From contig CAWIIF010000014.1 of NCBI GenBank assembly GCA_963836015.1, forward strand, positions 1 to 39,994: a DNA stretch of 39,994 nucleotides. The letters run 5' to 3'. The notes under the pieces are model-generated. The model did not search any database. It was not told the origin of the DNA and was given only the letters and a program-made list of their open reading frames with translations. Both the position numbers and the translations under genes were made by a program. Shown here piece by piece: positions 17,153 to 26,399 of the stretch. Source of the DNA: CAWCDJ01 sp963836015 (lineage in GTDB: Bacteria; Acidobacteriota; Terriglobia; Bryobacterales; Bryobacteraceae). Positions within the stretch are counted from its first letter, which is position 1. Each line of letters starts with the position of its first letter.

Positions 17153-19752
17153 GGCACTCGCGAGATCCTGCTCCACAGAGGAAGCTCGAGGCCGGCAAAC
17201 GGAGGCACACCGGCGGGGACTCCTGCCACGCCCGGCGACAGGCTCGCGTCGATCGACACGGGCAGGCGCCGCCCGAGCAGTTCGACCTGGCCGCCGAGGG
17301 ACGCCGCGTCTTCAGGACTGAGCGCGACATACGGCTCGGGCGAGAGCTGCGCGATCCCGGGCGCGCGGCGGCTCAGTTCCTCGGAGCCGAAGATGTGATA
17401 GACCGGCAGCACCAGCCACTCGCCCCGGCGCGCCTCGAACAGCGGAGGAACCTGGTCAAAATAGGGCGGCCGCTGTTGGCCCGGCTCGATCATGCGTACG
17501 CCGGGGTCTCCGTGTCGCAACGGGCCGGCGATCTCTTCCTGAAACTTGTTCACCGATTGGATGGAGTTCCAACCGGGCGACCAGAAGAAGGGAAGCAAGG
17601 CCGGAGGCGGCGGATCGGGATTTCCCTCCATGGAGAAGGCAAGGGCCGAATCCGGATCGCCGGGCGGCTTTGGTTCGTGCACAGTGATATGGGCAAGTAC
17701 CGAGGTGCGCCCGCTGCAGCGGAGTGGTTCCCGCGGAATCTTCGCCCCGGCCATCCGAAACGCGGCCGAGGGCGCGGCGCGCGTCACTGCGGCGAGTTGC
17801 GGAAGGGCAGAAGCGAGCGCGGCGTCGATCTCGTCAAGATTTCCCCACTGCCCCAGCCAGCGCCAGCTCTCCTGAACGGGGGCCGACGGCACATAAACCT
17901 GGAAGAAGCGCTGCATGCGCCCTTCGCTGCTCACCACCGAGCCGTCCGCCTCCGCGAAGGAGCCTGCCGGGAGCACCAGCTCTGCTTTGGCGGTGGTGGC
18001 AGTCTCCAGAGAATCGAGCACCACGACGTGCCGGAACCGCTCCAGGAATTCGTCGACGGCCTGCTCGGGGAAGCGGCGGTAAAGGTCATTCTCGAGAATG
18101 ATGACGGTGTCGGCGCCGACGTCGAGCGCAGGATCGAGTGCGGGCGCGTTCATGAACGCCAGGCCGATACTGTTCCACTCCGGTGCGGTGAACGCGAGCG
18201 AGGCCGCGGGCAGGGCCCAGGCGACACTGGCGGCGGCTTGAATGACCGCCGCGCTGCCATTGCCCGGCCCCGAGACGACGAGAGGGTGTCTGGCGGCTTT
18301 CAGCGCCTGGGCGATTTCGGCAGCGAGGCTACGCATTTCATCGGAGAGACTCGCGGGCGCGGGGGCGTTTGGGTCGAGTACGTTCGCCACGGCGAAACCC
18401 AGGCGCGCCTGATCGTCGGGTGCTCCGCGAAAAGTGCGCGTGGCGATGTCATCCAGCCGCGTTGCGCGGACGGCCGCGATGAACAGCGGCCCCTTTTCGT
18501 CCTGCACGATCTCGCGCACGGCGTGATCCATCCACAGCGGAATGTGGAAACGCTCGGCAACCTGCATGGGCTGTTGCCGGACCGCCTGGCGCAGGCTCAG
18601 GGCCATACGGGGAGCGACGTTGGTCACGTCCTCGCCCAGGACGAATACAGCATCGGCGGATTCGATCTCGCGCAACGAGGGTGTGCGCGCGGGCCCGTTG
18701 CGCAGGATCTCGAGCATCAGCCGGAGCAATCGGGATTCGGATTCGGGAACGCCTGCGAAGAAGCGGGCCTCGCCTACCAGCGACCGCAAGGCAAAGTTGC
18801 TCTCGAGCGAGGCGCGCGGCGACCCGATACCGACTGCCTTGCCGGATGCGAGCCCTTTCAGATGATCGAGCGCCTCGCCGGCGGTGATGTTCCTGCCGTG
18901 CAGCGCCGGCTGCCTGATCCGCAGTTCGCTGTTGACGAACTCGTAGCCGAACCGGCCCCGGTCGCACAGAAAGTAGCCGTTCACTTCGCCGTTGTACCGG
19001 TTGACGACGCGCCGCACTTTTTCATAACGCTCGGCGCCGGTAATATTGCATCCGAGAGCGCAATGCACGCACACGGAAGGCGCCATCTGGAGGTCCCACT
19101 TCCGGGTGTAGTGCCTCTTCAGCGTGGCGTCGGTGAAGACGCCGGTGGGACAGACCTCCACCAGGTTTCCGGCGAACTCATTCTCCAGCACCCCATCGGC
19201 CTCGCGGCCGAAGAAAACGATGTTGCGGAGCGAGAACGAGTTCAGGTCGCTGCCGCCGGCGTACTCCCGGTAGTAGCGGACGCAGCGGTAGCACTGGATG
19301 CAGCGGTTCATTTCGTGATTCACGAAAGGCCCAAGGTACTGGTTCCGGAACGTGCGCTTCTCGAACCTGTAGCGGCGATAGTCGTGGCCCGTCATCACCG
19401 TCATGTCCTGCAGGTGGCACTCGCCTCCTTCGTCGCAAACGGGGCAGTCGTGAGGGTGGTTCAACATCAGGCCTTCGATGATCGCTTTGCGAAACCCGGC
19501 CGCTTCGGGATCGCGGATGGAGATGCGGGCGCCTTCGTCCGCGGGTGTCATGCAGGCCATCACGATCTTGCCCTGCCGGTCGGACTCGTCTTTGAACTGC
19601 TTGACGGCACACTGGCGGCATGCGCCCACCGAACCCATGGCGGGATGCCAGCAGAAGTAGGGAAGGTCCATGCCCAGTTGCAGACAGCCGTGCAGCAGGT
19701 TCTGCTTCGGGTCCATTTCGTACGGCCGGTTGTCTACGTAAACGGTGGCCAT
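17149..19752 (-). CDS. nuoG: NADH-quinone oxidoreductase subunit G
   Basis: An 867-residue peripheral-arm subunit related to molybdopterin oxidoreductases. The N-terminus carries the 2Fe-2S cluster N1b (PYFCWHP, GACRQCAVK), the His-ligated cluster N4-type region (HDCPVCDEGGECHLQDM) and CIQCYRCVRYY for the next 4Fe-4S cluster. A CxxCxxxCx27C motif (CVHCALGC, then 27 residues to the Cys in YFLCDRG) predicts the extra off-path cluster N7, which only some bacterial complexes I keep. The large C-terminal part is divergent, as is usual. It starts one base after the nuoF stop and overlaps nuoH at its end. Confidence 0.95.
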   Translation of the reverse strand: MATVYVDNRPYEMDPKQNLLHGCLQLGMDLPYFCWHPAMGSVGACRQCAVKQFKDESDRQGKIVMACMTPADEGARISIRDPEAAGFRKAIIEGLMLNHPHDCPVCDEGGECHLQDMTVMTGHDYRRYRFEKRTFRNQYLGPFVNHEMNRCIQCYRCVRYYREYAGGSDLNSFSLRNIVFFGREADGVLENEFAGNLVEVCPTGVFTDATLKRHYTRKWDLQMAPSVCVHCALGCNITGAERYEKVRRVVNRYNGEVNGYFLCDRGRFGYEFVNSELRIRQPALHGRNITAGEALDHLKGLASGKAVGIGSPRASLESNFALRSLVGEARFFAGVPESESRLLRLMLEILRNGPARTPSLREIESADAVFVLGEDVTNVAPRMALSLRQAVRQQPMQVAERFHIPLWMDHAVREIVQDEKGPLFIAAVRATRLDDIATRTFRGAPDDQARLGFAVANVLDPNAPAPASLSDEMRSLAAEIAQALKAARHPLVVSGPGNGSAAVIQAAASVAWALPAASLAFTAPEWNSIGLAFMNAPALDPALDVGADTVIILENDLYRRFPEQAVDEFLERFRHVVVLDSLETATTAKAELVLPAGSFAEADGSVVSSEGRMQRFFQVYVPSAPVQESWRWLGQWGNLDEIDAALASALPQLAAVTRAAPSAAFRMAGAKIPREPLRCSGRTSVLAHITVHEPKPPGDPDSALAFSMEGNPDPPPPALLPFFWSPGWNSIQSVNKFQEEIAGPLRHGDPGVRMIEPGQQRPPYFDQVPPLFEARRGEWLVLPVYHIFGSEELSRRAPGIAQLSPEPYVALSPEDAASLGGQVELLGRRLPVSIDASLSPGVAGVPAGVPPFAGLELPLWSRISRVP

Positions 19753-19753
19753 G

Positions 19754-21028
19754 TTATTTCCACGGGCAGCGCTTTTCGACGATGTGGCGCTCGAAATCTT
19801 CGCGGAAGTACTTCAATGCGCTCTGCAGCGGCTCGGCGGCGCCCGGCGCCAGGGCGCAGAAGGTGTGACCGGGCGTCCAGAAACGTGTCTGGAACGCCAG
19901 GGTGTCGAGATCTCCGGGCTGGCCGCGGCCTTCCTCCATCGCGTTCAGGATGCGCTCCACCCATCCCAGTCCACTCCAGCAAGGCGTGCACCAGCCGCAG
20001 GACTCCTGCGCGAAAAAGTGCTCCAGATTCCACACCATGCCGACCGGGCAGGTTTGATCGTCCAGCACGATCATGGTGCCCGTGCCCAGGCGGCTGCCCG
20101 CCTTCTGCAACTCGGTGAAGTCCATGGCGGCGTCGAGGTGCTGTTCTACGAGGAAGTCCGTGGACGCTCCGCCCGGAAGCAAGCCTCGAAAACGCACTCC
20201 ATCGCGCATTCCGCCCGCATGCTCCTCCAGGAGCTCGCGGACCGTGGTGCCCATGGGCAGTTCCCACAACCCGGGGCGCTTGACCTTGCCGCTGGCACCG
20301 TAAAGCTTGGTTCCGCCGTCTTTGGTCCGGCTGAGGCCGCGGTACCACGAGGCGCCGTTCCGGATAATGTGCGGCACGTTGCACAGGGTCTCCACGTTAT
20401 TGATTGTGGTTGGCTTTCCGAAAAGCCCCGAGGCCGGCGGGAACGGCGGCTTGGCACGCGGATTGGCGCGCTTGCCTTCGAGGGCGTTCAACATGCCGGT
20501 TTCTTCCCCGCACATGTATCGGCCGCCGCTCAGGTGCAGACGCAGTTCGAGGTTGTAGCCTGAACCAAGGATGTTCCCGCCGAGGTAGCCGGCCTCATAC
20601 GCTTCCGCAATTGCTTTGGCGATCCACCGCGCGGCCAGTCGATATTCGCCGCGCAGGAAGATGTAGGCCGTGTCCGTTCCGGTGGCATAACCGCAGAGGG
20701 TCATGCCTTCGATCAACTGGTGGGGGTCGCGCTCCAGTAGGAGCCGGTCCTTGAACGTGCCCGGCTCCATCTCGTCGGCGTTGGCGACCAGGTATCTCGG
20801 GTGCGGAGCGTCCTTGGGAACGAAACTCCACTTCAGCCCCGTGGGGAAGCCCGCGCCGCCGCGGCCGCGCAATCCGGAAGCCTTGACCTCTTCGGTGACC
20901 GCGGCCGGCGTCATCTCCTTCAGGGCTTTGCGCAGCGCGAGATAGCCGCCGGCACGCTCATAATCGTCGCGGTCTAGTGCTTCCCCGTCGGCTCGCAGAT
21001 GCCCGGTCAACGGCTTCTCGTCGGGCAT
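19754..21028 (-). CDS. nuoF: NADH-quinone oxidoreductase subunit F (NADH- and FMN-binding)
   Basis: A 424-residue electron-entry subunit. FMN site: GRGGAGFPTGLKWSF; nucleotide loop: GRYMCGEETGMLNALEG; cluster N3: ESCGWCTPC with the fourth Cys in TFCAL. Residues after the second N3 cysteine read WSGLGW where many homologues have REG, a modest deviation next to the cluster. Its ATG shares one base with the nuoE stop (TAATG). Confidence 0.95.
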   Translation of the reverse strand: MPDEKPLTGHLRADGEALDRDDYERAGGYLALRKALKEMTPAAVTEEVKASGLRGRGGAGFPTGLKWSFVPKDAPHPRYLVANADEMEPGTFKDRLLLERDPHQLIEGMTLCGYATGTDTAYIFLRGEYRLAARWIAKAIAEAYEAGYLGGNILGSGYNLELRLHLSGGRYMCGEETGMLNALEGKRANPRAKPPFPPASGLFGKPTTINNVETLCNVPHIIRNGASWYRGLSRTKDGGTKLYGASGKVKRPGLWELPMGTTVRELLEEHAGGMRDGVRFRGLLPGGASTDFLVEQHLDAAMDFTELQKAGSRLGTGTMIVLDDQTCPVGMVWNLEHFFAQESCGWCTPCWSGLGWVERILNAMEEGRGQPGDLDTLAFQTRFWTPGHTFCALAPGAAEPLQSALKYFREDFERHIVEKRCPWK

Positions 21029-21492
21029 TACTTGTAGTGCTCCAGAACCCGGTCGATCTTCTCGGGTGTCAGATCGAGGTGGAGGTCGTCGTCGATCATC
21101 ATCACCGGGGCATGGTCACAGGCGCCCAGGCAGACAATGGGAAGGAGGGTGAAGCGCTCATCGGCGGTGGTTGCGCCGGGCTGAACGCGCAACTGCCCGC
21201 TCAGATGGCGGCATTGCCGCTCCGCGCCCATGATCCAGCAACTGACACTGTCGCAAAAATAGATGATGTGCCGTCCCACTGGACGCCGAAAGATCAGGTT
21301 ATAGAACGATGCGATCCCGTCGAGGTCGGCGCCCGACATCCCCAGCAACTCGCCGATATCGCGCAGCGCCTCGTCGGAGATCCAACCCCGATGCTTCTGC
21401 ACGATTCTCAGCGCGTCGATCGATACGGCCGTCCGGTTCGGGTAATGCGGGAACTCGGCCTCGATCTCCGCGCGTTCTTCAGGCGTCAACAT
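21028..21492 (-). CDS. nuoE: NADH-quinone oxidoreductase subunit E (2Fe-2S)
   Basis: A 154-residue thioredoxin-like subunit holding cluster N1a through CDSVSC (Cx4C) and CLGAC (Cx3C). The N-terminal helical domain (ALRIVQKHRGWIS...IGELLGMS) is typical. It lies 12 bases after nuoCD and overlaps nuoF by one base. N1a accepts electrons from FMN in NuoF. Confidence 0.95.
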   Translation of the reverse strand: MLTPEERAEIEAEFPHYPNRTAVSIDALRIVQKHRGWISDEALRDIGELLGMSGADLDGIASFYNLIFRRPVGRHIIYFCDSVSCWIMGAERQCRHLSGQLRVQPGATTADERFTLLPIVCLGACDHAPVMMIDDDLHLDLTPEKIDRVLEHYK

Positions 21493-21504
21493 AGGAAGGC
21501 ATCC

Positions 21505-23247
21505 TCATCGATCGATGTCCGCCAGGACAAAATCCATGGCGCCCAGTACGGCCAGAAGGTCGGGAATCATCCGCCCCCGGCACAGTAGCGGCAGCATCTG
21601 GATATGAGGGAACGACGGCGTCCGGATGCGGGTGCGGTACGACATCGTGGAACCGTCGCTCACCAGGTAGTAGCCATTGTTTCCCTTGGTAGCTTCGATG
21701 GCACCGAGAGCCTCGCCGGCAGGTATCACCGGTCCCCAACTGGCGCTCAGGAAATGCGTAATCAGGGTTTCTATGTCGTGCATGGTCCGGTCTTTCAACG
21801 GAGGGCTGCACAAAGGATCATCCGACTTATAGGGCCCGCCAGGCATCTGGTTGACGCACTGCTCGATGATGCGGAGGCTCTGCCGCATCTCCTCGACGCG
21901 CACCACGGCGCGGTCGTAGCAATCGCCGCGGCTGCCGGTAGGGATATCGAACTCGAACTGGTCGTAGCCCGAGTACGGCTGTTTCTTCCGGAAATCCCAT
22001 TCGAAGCCGCAGGCCCGCAGTCCCGGGCCGGTGACGCCCCACTCGATGGCCTCTGCGGTGGTGAAACTCCCGATGCCCTTGGTACGCATCTGAAAGATCC
22101 GGTTGCGCAGAACTACGCGGTCATATTCAACCAGGCGCGGGGGAAGGTGACGGATAAAATTGCGGAACATCTGGTCCCATCCGGCCGGCAGGTCGGCCGC
22201 AACGCCCCCGATGCGAAACCAGTTCGGGTGCATGCGCGCTCCGCAAATGGCTTCGATGATCGCGAACGCCCTCTCGCGGTCGTTGAACGTATAGAAGACA
22301 GGGGAGAGCTGGCCCACATCCTGCGCGAAGGTCCCATACCAGACCAGGTGGCTGATGATCCGGAAGAGCTCGCACAGCATCACGCGAATTACCTGGGCGC
22401 GCGGCGGAACCGCGATTCCCGCCAGTTTCTCCACCGCCGTGAGGTAGGCCAGGTTATTGATGACGCCGCCAAGGTAATCCACACGGTCGGTATAGGGGAT
22501 GTAAGTGTGCCAGGACTGCCGCTCGCCCATCTTCTCGGCGCCGCGGTGATGAAATCCGATTTCCGGCACGGCGTCCACGATCTCTTCACCGTCCAACTGG
22601 AGCACAATGCGCAGGATGCCGTGCGTACCCGGATGCTGCGGACCCACGTTCAGGAAGAGGAAATCGGCGTCATCGCGGCTCCGGCGCATACCCCATTCCT
22701 CGGGCCGGAAGCGCAGCAGTTCCTGTTGGGCTTCTTCTTTTTCCTCGGAGAGATGAAACGGACCCATTTCGGTGGCGCGCGCGGGGTGGTCCTTGCGCAA
22801 GGGATGTCCGTCCCAGTCTCTCGGCATCAGGATGCGCCGCAGATGGGGGTGCCCGGAGAATCGGATGCCGAACATGTCCCACGCTTCGCGCTCGTACCAA
22901 TTTGCCGCCGGCCACAAGTCCGTGATGCTGTCGAGAGACAGGCTTTCGTCACGAAGGGCGGTCTTGATACGGATGTAGGCATTGCGCTCGAAAGAGAAGA
23001 GATGATAAACGGCGGTGAACTCAGAGGGCGGAAGGCCGTCCCAGTTCCGCCGCATCCTGTCATCCACTGCCGTCAGGTCATACAACATCTTGTAGGGCGA
23101 ATCGACACCGTTCTTGAGATTCGCCAGGACTTCGTGCACCCGCTCGCGAGGCGCCCAGAGCGTCGGTATCCCGTCCAGGCTTTCCTGCGGCAGGACGTCC
23201 TCGCCAAACCGGCGCTGCAGCGTGTCGATCGGATTCGCAGCTTCCAA
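21505..23247 (-). CDS. nuoCD: NADH-quinone oxidoreductase fused subunit C/D
   Basis: A 580-residue fusion of NuoC (about residues 1-180, with WYEREAWDMFGIRFSGHP and LPPSEFTAVYHLFS-type core) and NuoD (about 190-580, starting FLFLNVGPQHPGTHG, with the quinone-chamber sequence HRGAEKMGERQSW and a C-terminal end MDFVLADIDR). There is no stop, start or ribosome site between the halves; the linker is charged (LSEEKEEAQQELLRF). The fusion is known from E. coli and some other lineages, while many bacteria keep the two genes apart. It lies 5 bases after nuoB. Confidence 0.95.
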   Translation of the reverse strand: MEAANPIDTLQRRFGEDVLPQESLDGIPTLWAPRERVHEVLANLKNGVDSPYKMLYDLTAVDDRMRRNWDGLPPSEFTAVYHLFSFERNAYIRIKTALRDESLSLDSITDLWPAANWYEREAWDMFGIRFSGHPHLRRILMPRDWDGHPLRKDHPARATEMGPFHLSEEKEEAQQELLRFRPEEWGMRRSRDDADFLFLNVGPQHPGTHGILRIVLQLDGEEIVDAVPEIGFHHRGAEKMGERQSWHTYIPYTDRVDYLGGVINNLAYLTAVEKLAGIAVPPRAQVIRVMLCELFRIISHLVWYGTFAQDVGQLSPVFYTFNDRERAFAIIEAICGARMHPNWFRIGGVAADLPAGWDQMFRNFIRHLPPRLVEYDRVVLRNRIFQMRTKGIGSFTTAEAIEWGVTGPGLRACGFEWDFRKKQPYSGYDQFEFDIPTGSRGDCYDRAVVRVEEMRQSLRIIEQCVNQMPGGPYKSDDPLCSPPLKDRTMHDIETLITHFLSASWGPVIPAGEALGAIEATKGNNGYYLVSDGSTMSYRTRIRTPSFPHIQMLPLLCRGRMIPDLLAVLGAMDFVLADIDR

Positions 23248-23252
23248 AGCCG

Positions 23253-23891
23253 TTACACCTCATCCTGTAAGCGCAAATCGGTGGCCTGCCGGCGGACCGG
23301 CCGCTTGAGATCGCGCATCGAGGGCAGGGGCGGACGTTCCACGCCCTGCGGTCCGACTACCCAGCTCAGCGGGCGGCGTTCCGTGCCGACGGCCTGCTGC
23401 AGCAGCGTAAGCCCTTCCAGAAATGCGTCCGGCCGCGGGGGGCAGCCGGGGACATATACGTCCACCGGCAAAAACTTATCTACGCCTTGCACCACGCTGT
23501 AGATGTCGTACATGCCGCCGGAGTTCGCGCAGGAACCCATCGAAATGACCCAGCGAGGCTCCATCATCTGCTCGTACAGGCGTTGAATGACGGGCGCCAT
23601 CTTGATGAAAACTGTGCCCGCGATCACCATGAGATCGGCTTCGCGCGGCGTGCCGCGGATGACTTCGGCTCCGAACCGCGCCACGTCGTACTTGCTCGTG
23701 AGGCTGGTTGCCATTTCGACATAACAGCAGGAAAGGCCGAAGTTAAAGGGCCAGATCGAGTTTTTGCGGCCCCAGGCAACGAGATCCTGCAAGCGGGACA
23801 CGACCACGTTCCGCCGGATCTCGTCATCGAAGGCGCCCGGTGCGTGCGTCGATCCAGCGGACGATTCCGGCCTGGTAACGGACCATTGCAT
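23253..23891 (-). CDS. nuoB: NADH-quinone oxidoreductase subunit B (cluster N2)
   Basis: A 212-residue subunit holding the terminal 4Fe-4S cluster N2 through tandem Cys55-Cys56 (FGLSCCYVEM), Cys121 (SMGSCANSGG) and Cys150 (VPGCPPRPD). It hands electrons to quinone at the interface with the NuoD half. It is somewhat longer than the minimal family length because of the N-terminal 25 and C-terminal 30 residues. It lies 4 bases after nuoA. Confidence 0.96.
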   Translation of the reverse strand: MQWSVTRPESSAGSTHAPGAFDDEIRRNVVVSRLQDLVAWGRKNSIWPFNFGLSCCYVEMATSLTSKYDVARFGAEVIRGTPREADLMVIAGTVFIKMAPVIQRLYEQMMEPRWVISMGSCANSGGMYDIYSVVQGVDKFLPVDVYVPGCPPRPDAFLEGLTLLQQAVGTERRPLSWVVGPQGVERPPLPSMRDLKRPVRRQATDLRLQDEV

Positions 23892-23895
23892 GCTT

Positions 23896-24261
23896 TCACT
23901 CCGTCGGTTTCGAGACGTTGCTCCAATCCAGCGCGCCCACGCGCCAGAGGTAGAAGAGGGCCGCCGCCAGGATCGCCGCGAAGACAGCCGCTTCCCAGAA
24001 TGCGGGCCAGCCCATTGCGCGTGCGGCGACGGCCCACGCGAAGAGAAATACCGCCTCCAGGTCGAAAATGACGAAGAACATCGCCATCAGATAAAATTTC
24101 GCCGACAGCCGCACGCGTGCGGTGCCCTCCGGGACGATACCGCCCTCATACGGTGAGCCGGCCGCCCCGCCGCTATGCCGCTGTCCGAGTAGGTAAGAAA
24201 CCAGCAGCATACCGCCGACCAGCAGCAGGACCAATGCGAAATAGAGGCCCAGCGTCCACAT
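23896..24261 (-). CDS. nuoA: NADH-quinone oxidoreductase subunit A
   Basis: A 121-residue, three-helix membrane subunit. The conserved loop and second helix read YEGGIVPEGTARVRLSAKFY, then MAMFFVIFDLEAVFLFAWAV with the family FDLE motif. As usual it is the first gene of the nuo operon. The ATG at 24261 has only a weak purine stretch upstream (GAACAAG). The 228-base gap to tkt holds the divergent control region; I could not pick a good promoter for nuo there. Confidence 0.95.
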   Translation of the reverse strand: MWTLGLYFALVLLLVGGMLLVSYLLGQRHSGGAAGSPYEGGIVPEGTARVRLSAKFYLMAMFFVIFDLEAVFLFAWAVAARAMGWPAFWEAAVFAAILAAALFYLWRVGALDWSNVSKPTE

Positions 24262-24311
24262 CTTGTTCGAACTAGCGCCGAGCGATCACAGCCAGCATTC
24301 CTCGGCGGCAC

Positions 24312-24336
24312 AAAGGCGGCCCGCGCGGGCCTTTTT
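24312..24336 (+). terminator. Terminator-like GC hairpin with T run between nuoA and tkt
   Basis: AAAGGC, then the perfect palindrome GGCCCGCGCGGGCC (24318-24331), then TTTTT. Pairing AAAGGC with GCCTTT gives an alternative stem. It has the form of an intrinsic terminator pointing towards tkt, yet no plus-strand gene lies upstream, because nuoA is transcribed away from it. It may end an unannotated or antisense transcript, act in a leader, or be chance in GC-rich DNA. Confidence 0.4.
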
Positions 24337-24489
24337 CAATTCTCCGCCCGCTGTCCGATCCTGCCAATAGAGGTTCGTCACATTCGCCCATGCGGCCTGT
24401 GATCGACAACACGGTACCTGATCTCACCGAGAGTCCTCGAACGAACGAACGCTACCGCTGGCGACAGGATTGCATTAGAGAAACGAGAT

Positions 24490-26371
24490 ATGCCAACCAC
24501 CCAGACTTTGCACCATGTGCCATTGCAACTACTCCAGGACCGCGCCACGATGCTGCGAATTGACAGCGTTGTGGCGACGACCGAGGCCGGCAGCGGACAT
24601 CCGACCAGTTGTGCTTCCGCTGCCGAGATTGTCTCCGTCCTTTTCTATTCCGTAATGCGCTTCGACCCACGCGACCCGCGAAGACGCGACAACGACGTCT
24701 TCGTACTGTCGAAAGGCCACGCAGCGCCACTGCTTTACGCCGCTTGGGCCGAAGCGGGCGCATTTCCCCGCGAACGCTTGTTGACCCTGCGTAAGATCGA
24801 CTCCGATCTCGAAGGCCACCCTACCACCCAACTTCCCTTTGTGGAGGTCGCCACAGGCTCGCTCGGCCAGGGCCTGCCCGCCGGGGCCGGAATCGCTTAC
24901 GATATGCAAAAGCTCCGGCATTCCGGACAACGGGTGTACGTCCTGATGGGCGATGGAGAGACGGCGGAGGGGTCTGTCTGGGAGGCGGCGCAGTGGGCCG
25001 CAGCCCGCGGCCTGAGCAATCTTTGCGCGACCATCGACATCAACCGTCTGGGCCAGAGCCAACCCACCATGCTGCAGCACGACCTCGCGACCTATAAGCG
25101 GCGGTGGGAAGCTTTCGGATGGCAGGCGCTGCCGGTCGACGGCCACGACATTTCCGCGCTGTTGGCCGCCTACGAGCAGGCCATGGAGACTCGCGACCGT
25201 CCGACGATCGTGCTGGCCAGGACGCTGAAGGGGAAGGGTCTGGACAGTCTGGAGGACAAAGAACACTGGCATGGCAAGCCGCTCGACCGGGAGCTGGCCG
25301 CAAAAGTGATCGCCGAGTTGAAGGGCCGTCTCAGCGGAGCAGATACGGGCTGGGAGCCCAATCTCCCCGAGGGCCCGGCCGGCTCCACGGACGCGGAGAA
25401 GCCGCCGGCCGGGTCCCGCGTCAAGCCGCCCTACAAGGTTGGAGGCAAGGAGACCGCCACCAGAAAGGGATTCGCGGACGGACTCGCAGCGCTGGCGCCG
25501 GCCGATCCCCGGGTCGTGGTATTGGACGGCGACGTCAAGAATTCCACTTACACCGAGGAGTTCGAGAAGGCGGCTCCCGATCGCTTCGTGGAATGCTACA
25601 TCGCAGAGCAGGACATGATCGGTATCGCCATGGGACTGGCCGCTCGCGGGCGAATTCCGTTCGCATCCACCTTCGCTTGCTTCCTGACGCGCGCCTACGA
25701 CTTCGTTCGAATGGCGGCGATCAGCAATCTGAACGTGAAGTTGGTCGGCACACATGCGGGCGTCTCGATCGGTGAGGATGGCCCTTCGCAAATGGGCCTC
25801 GAGGATCTCGCGATGACGTGCGCGGAGCCGAATTTCACCGTCCTCCATCCTTCGGATGCCACCAGCGCGTGGCGGGCCGTGTGGCTAATCGCGGAGCGCA
25901 GCGGCCCGTGTTATCTGCGGACCGCGAGGCCGGCAACGCCGATTCTCTACGGGCCCGACGAGCCGTTCGTCATCGGCAAATGCAAGGTCCTCCGCAGAAG
26001 CGCAAAGGACCGGGCGCTAATCGTGGCCGCGGGAGTGACCGTTCACGAAGCTTTACGTGCGTATGACGTACTGAAAGAACAAGGCATCCCGGTGCGCGTG
26101 ATCGACTTGTTCAGCGTTCAACCGGTCGATCGGGAAGAACTGATCGCTTCCGCGCGGGATGCAGGCGGGCTGGTCGATCACCGTGGAGGATCATTACGAA
26201 CACGGCGGGATTGGCGACGTGGTCCTCGCCGCGCTGGCCCGCGAGCCGGTCCGCGCTTATAAGCTGGCGGTGCGTGAAATCCCGCGCAGCGGACAGCCCG
26301 GCGAGTTATTGCACAAATACGGCATCGATTCCGAGCGGATCGTATCGGTAGTCCAGTCGGCTCTCGCCTGA
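24490..26371 (+). CDS. tkt: Transketolase, full-length single-chain type, with one apparent frameshift
   Basis: The joined protein is about 626 residues, close to the length of the animal-type transketolase group. It is a thiamine-diphosphate enzyme that moves two-carbon units between sugar phosphates. Visible are GSGHP with His37, KGHAAP with His77, the cofactor motif GDGE (154-157) ending at Asn185, the catalytic Glu in YIAEQDMIGIAMG, and the C-terminal swivel domain. The main frame breaks after SARDAGGLV at about 26175; reading one base later gives ITVEDHYEHGGIGDVVLAAL and continues to the stop at 26371. One inserted base (C26175 or G26176) explains it. CACCATGTG... near the start offers no better start than ATG at 24490, which follows GAGAAACGAGAT. 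It is divergent from nuo and convergent with the DUF4159 gene. Confidence 0.9.
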
Positions 26372-26399
26372 GTAACTCTGGCATTGCGGCGGGCCGGAC

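Noticed and set aside
17395..20118. Open frame of 907 codons on the plus strand, opposite nuoG and nuoF
   Set aside because: It mirrors two certain genes, is rich in Arg, Gly, His and Ala without any fold pattern, and has no ribosome site. Long antisense frames are common in GC-rich coding DNA.
21604..23502. Open frame of 632 codons opposite nuoCD and nuoB
   Set aside because: Same reasoning: the composition is that of a shadow frame, and the opposite strand is an unmistakable nuo gene.
24437..24453. Short tandem CGAA copies before tkt
   Set aside because: Only three units; expected by chance and without a link to a known signal.
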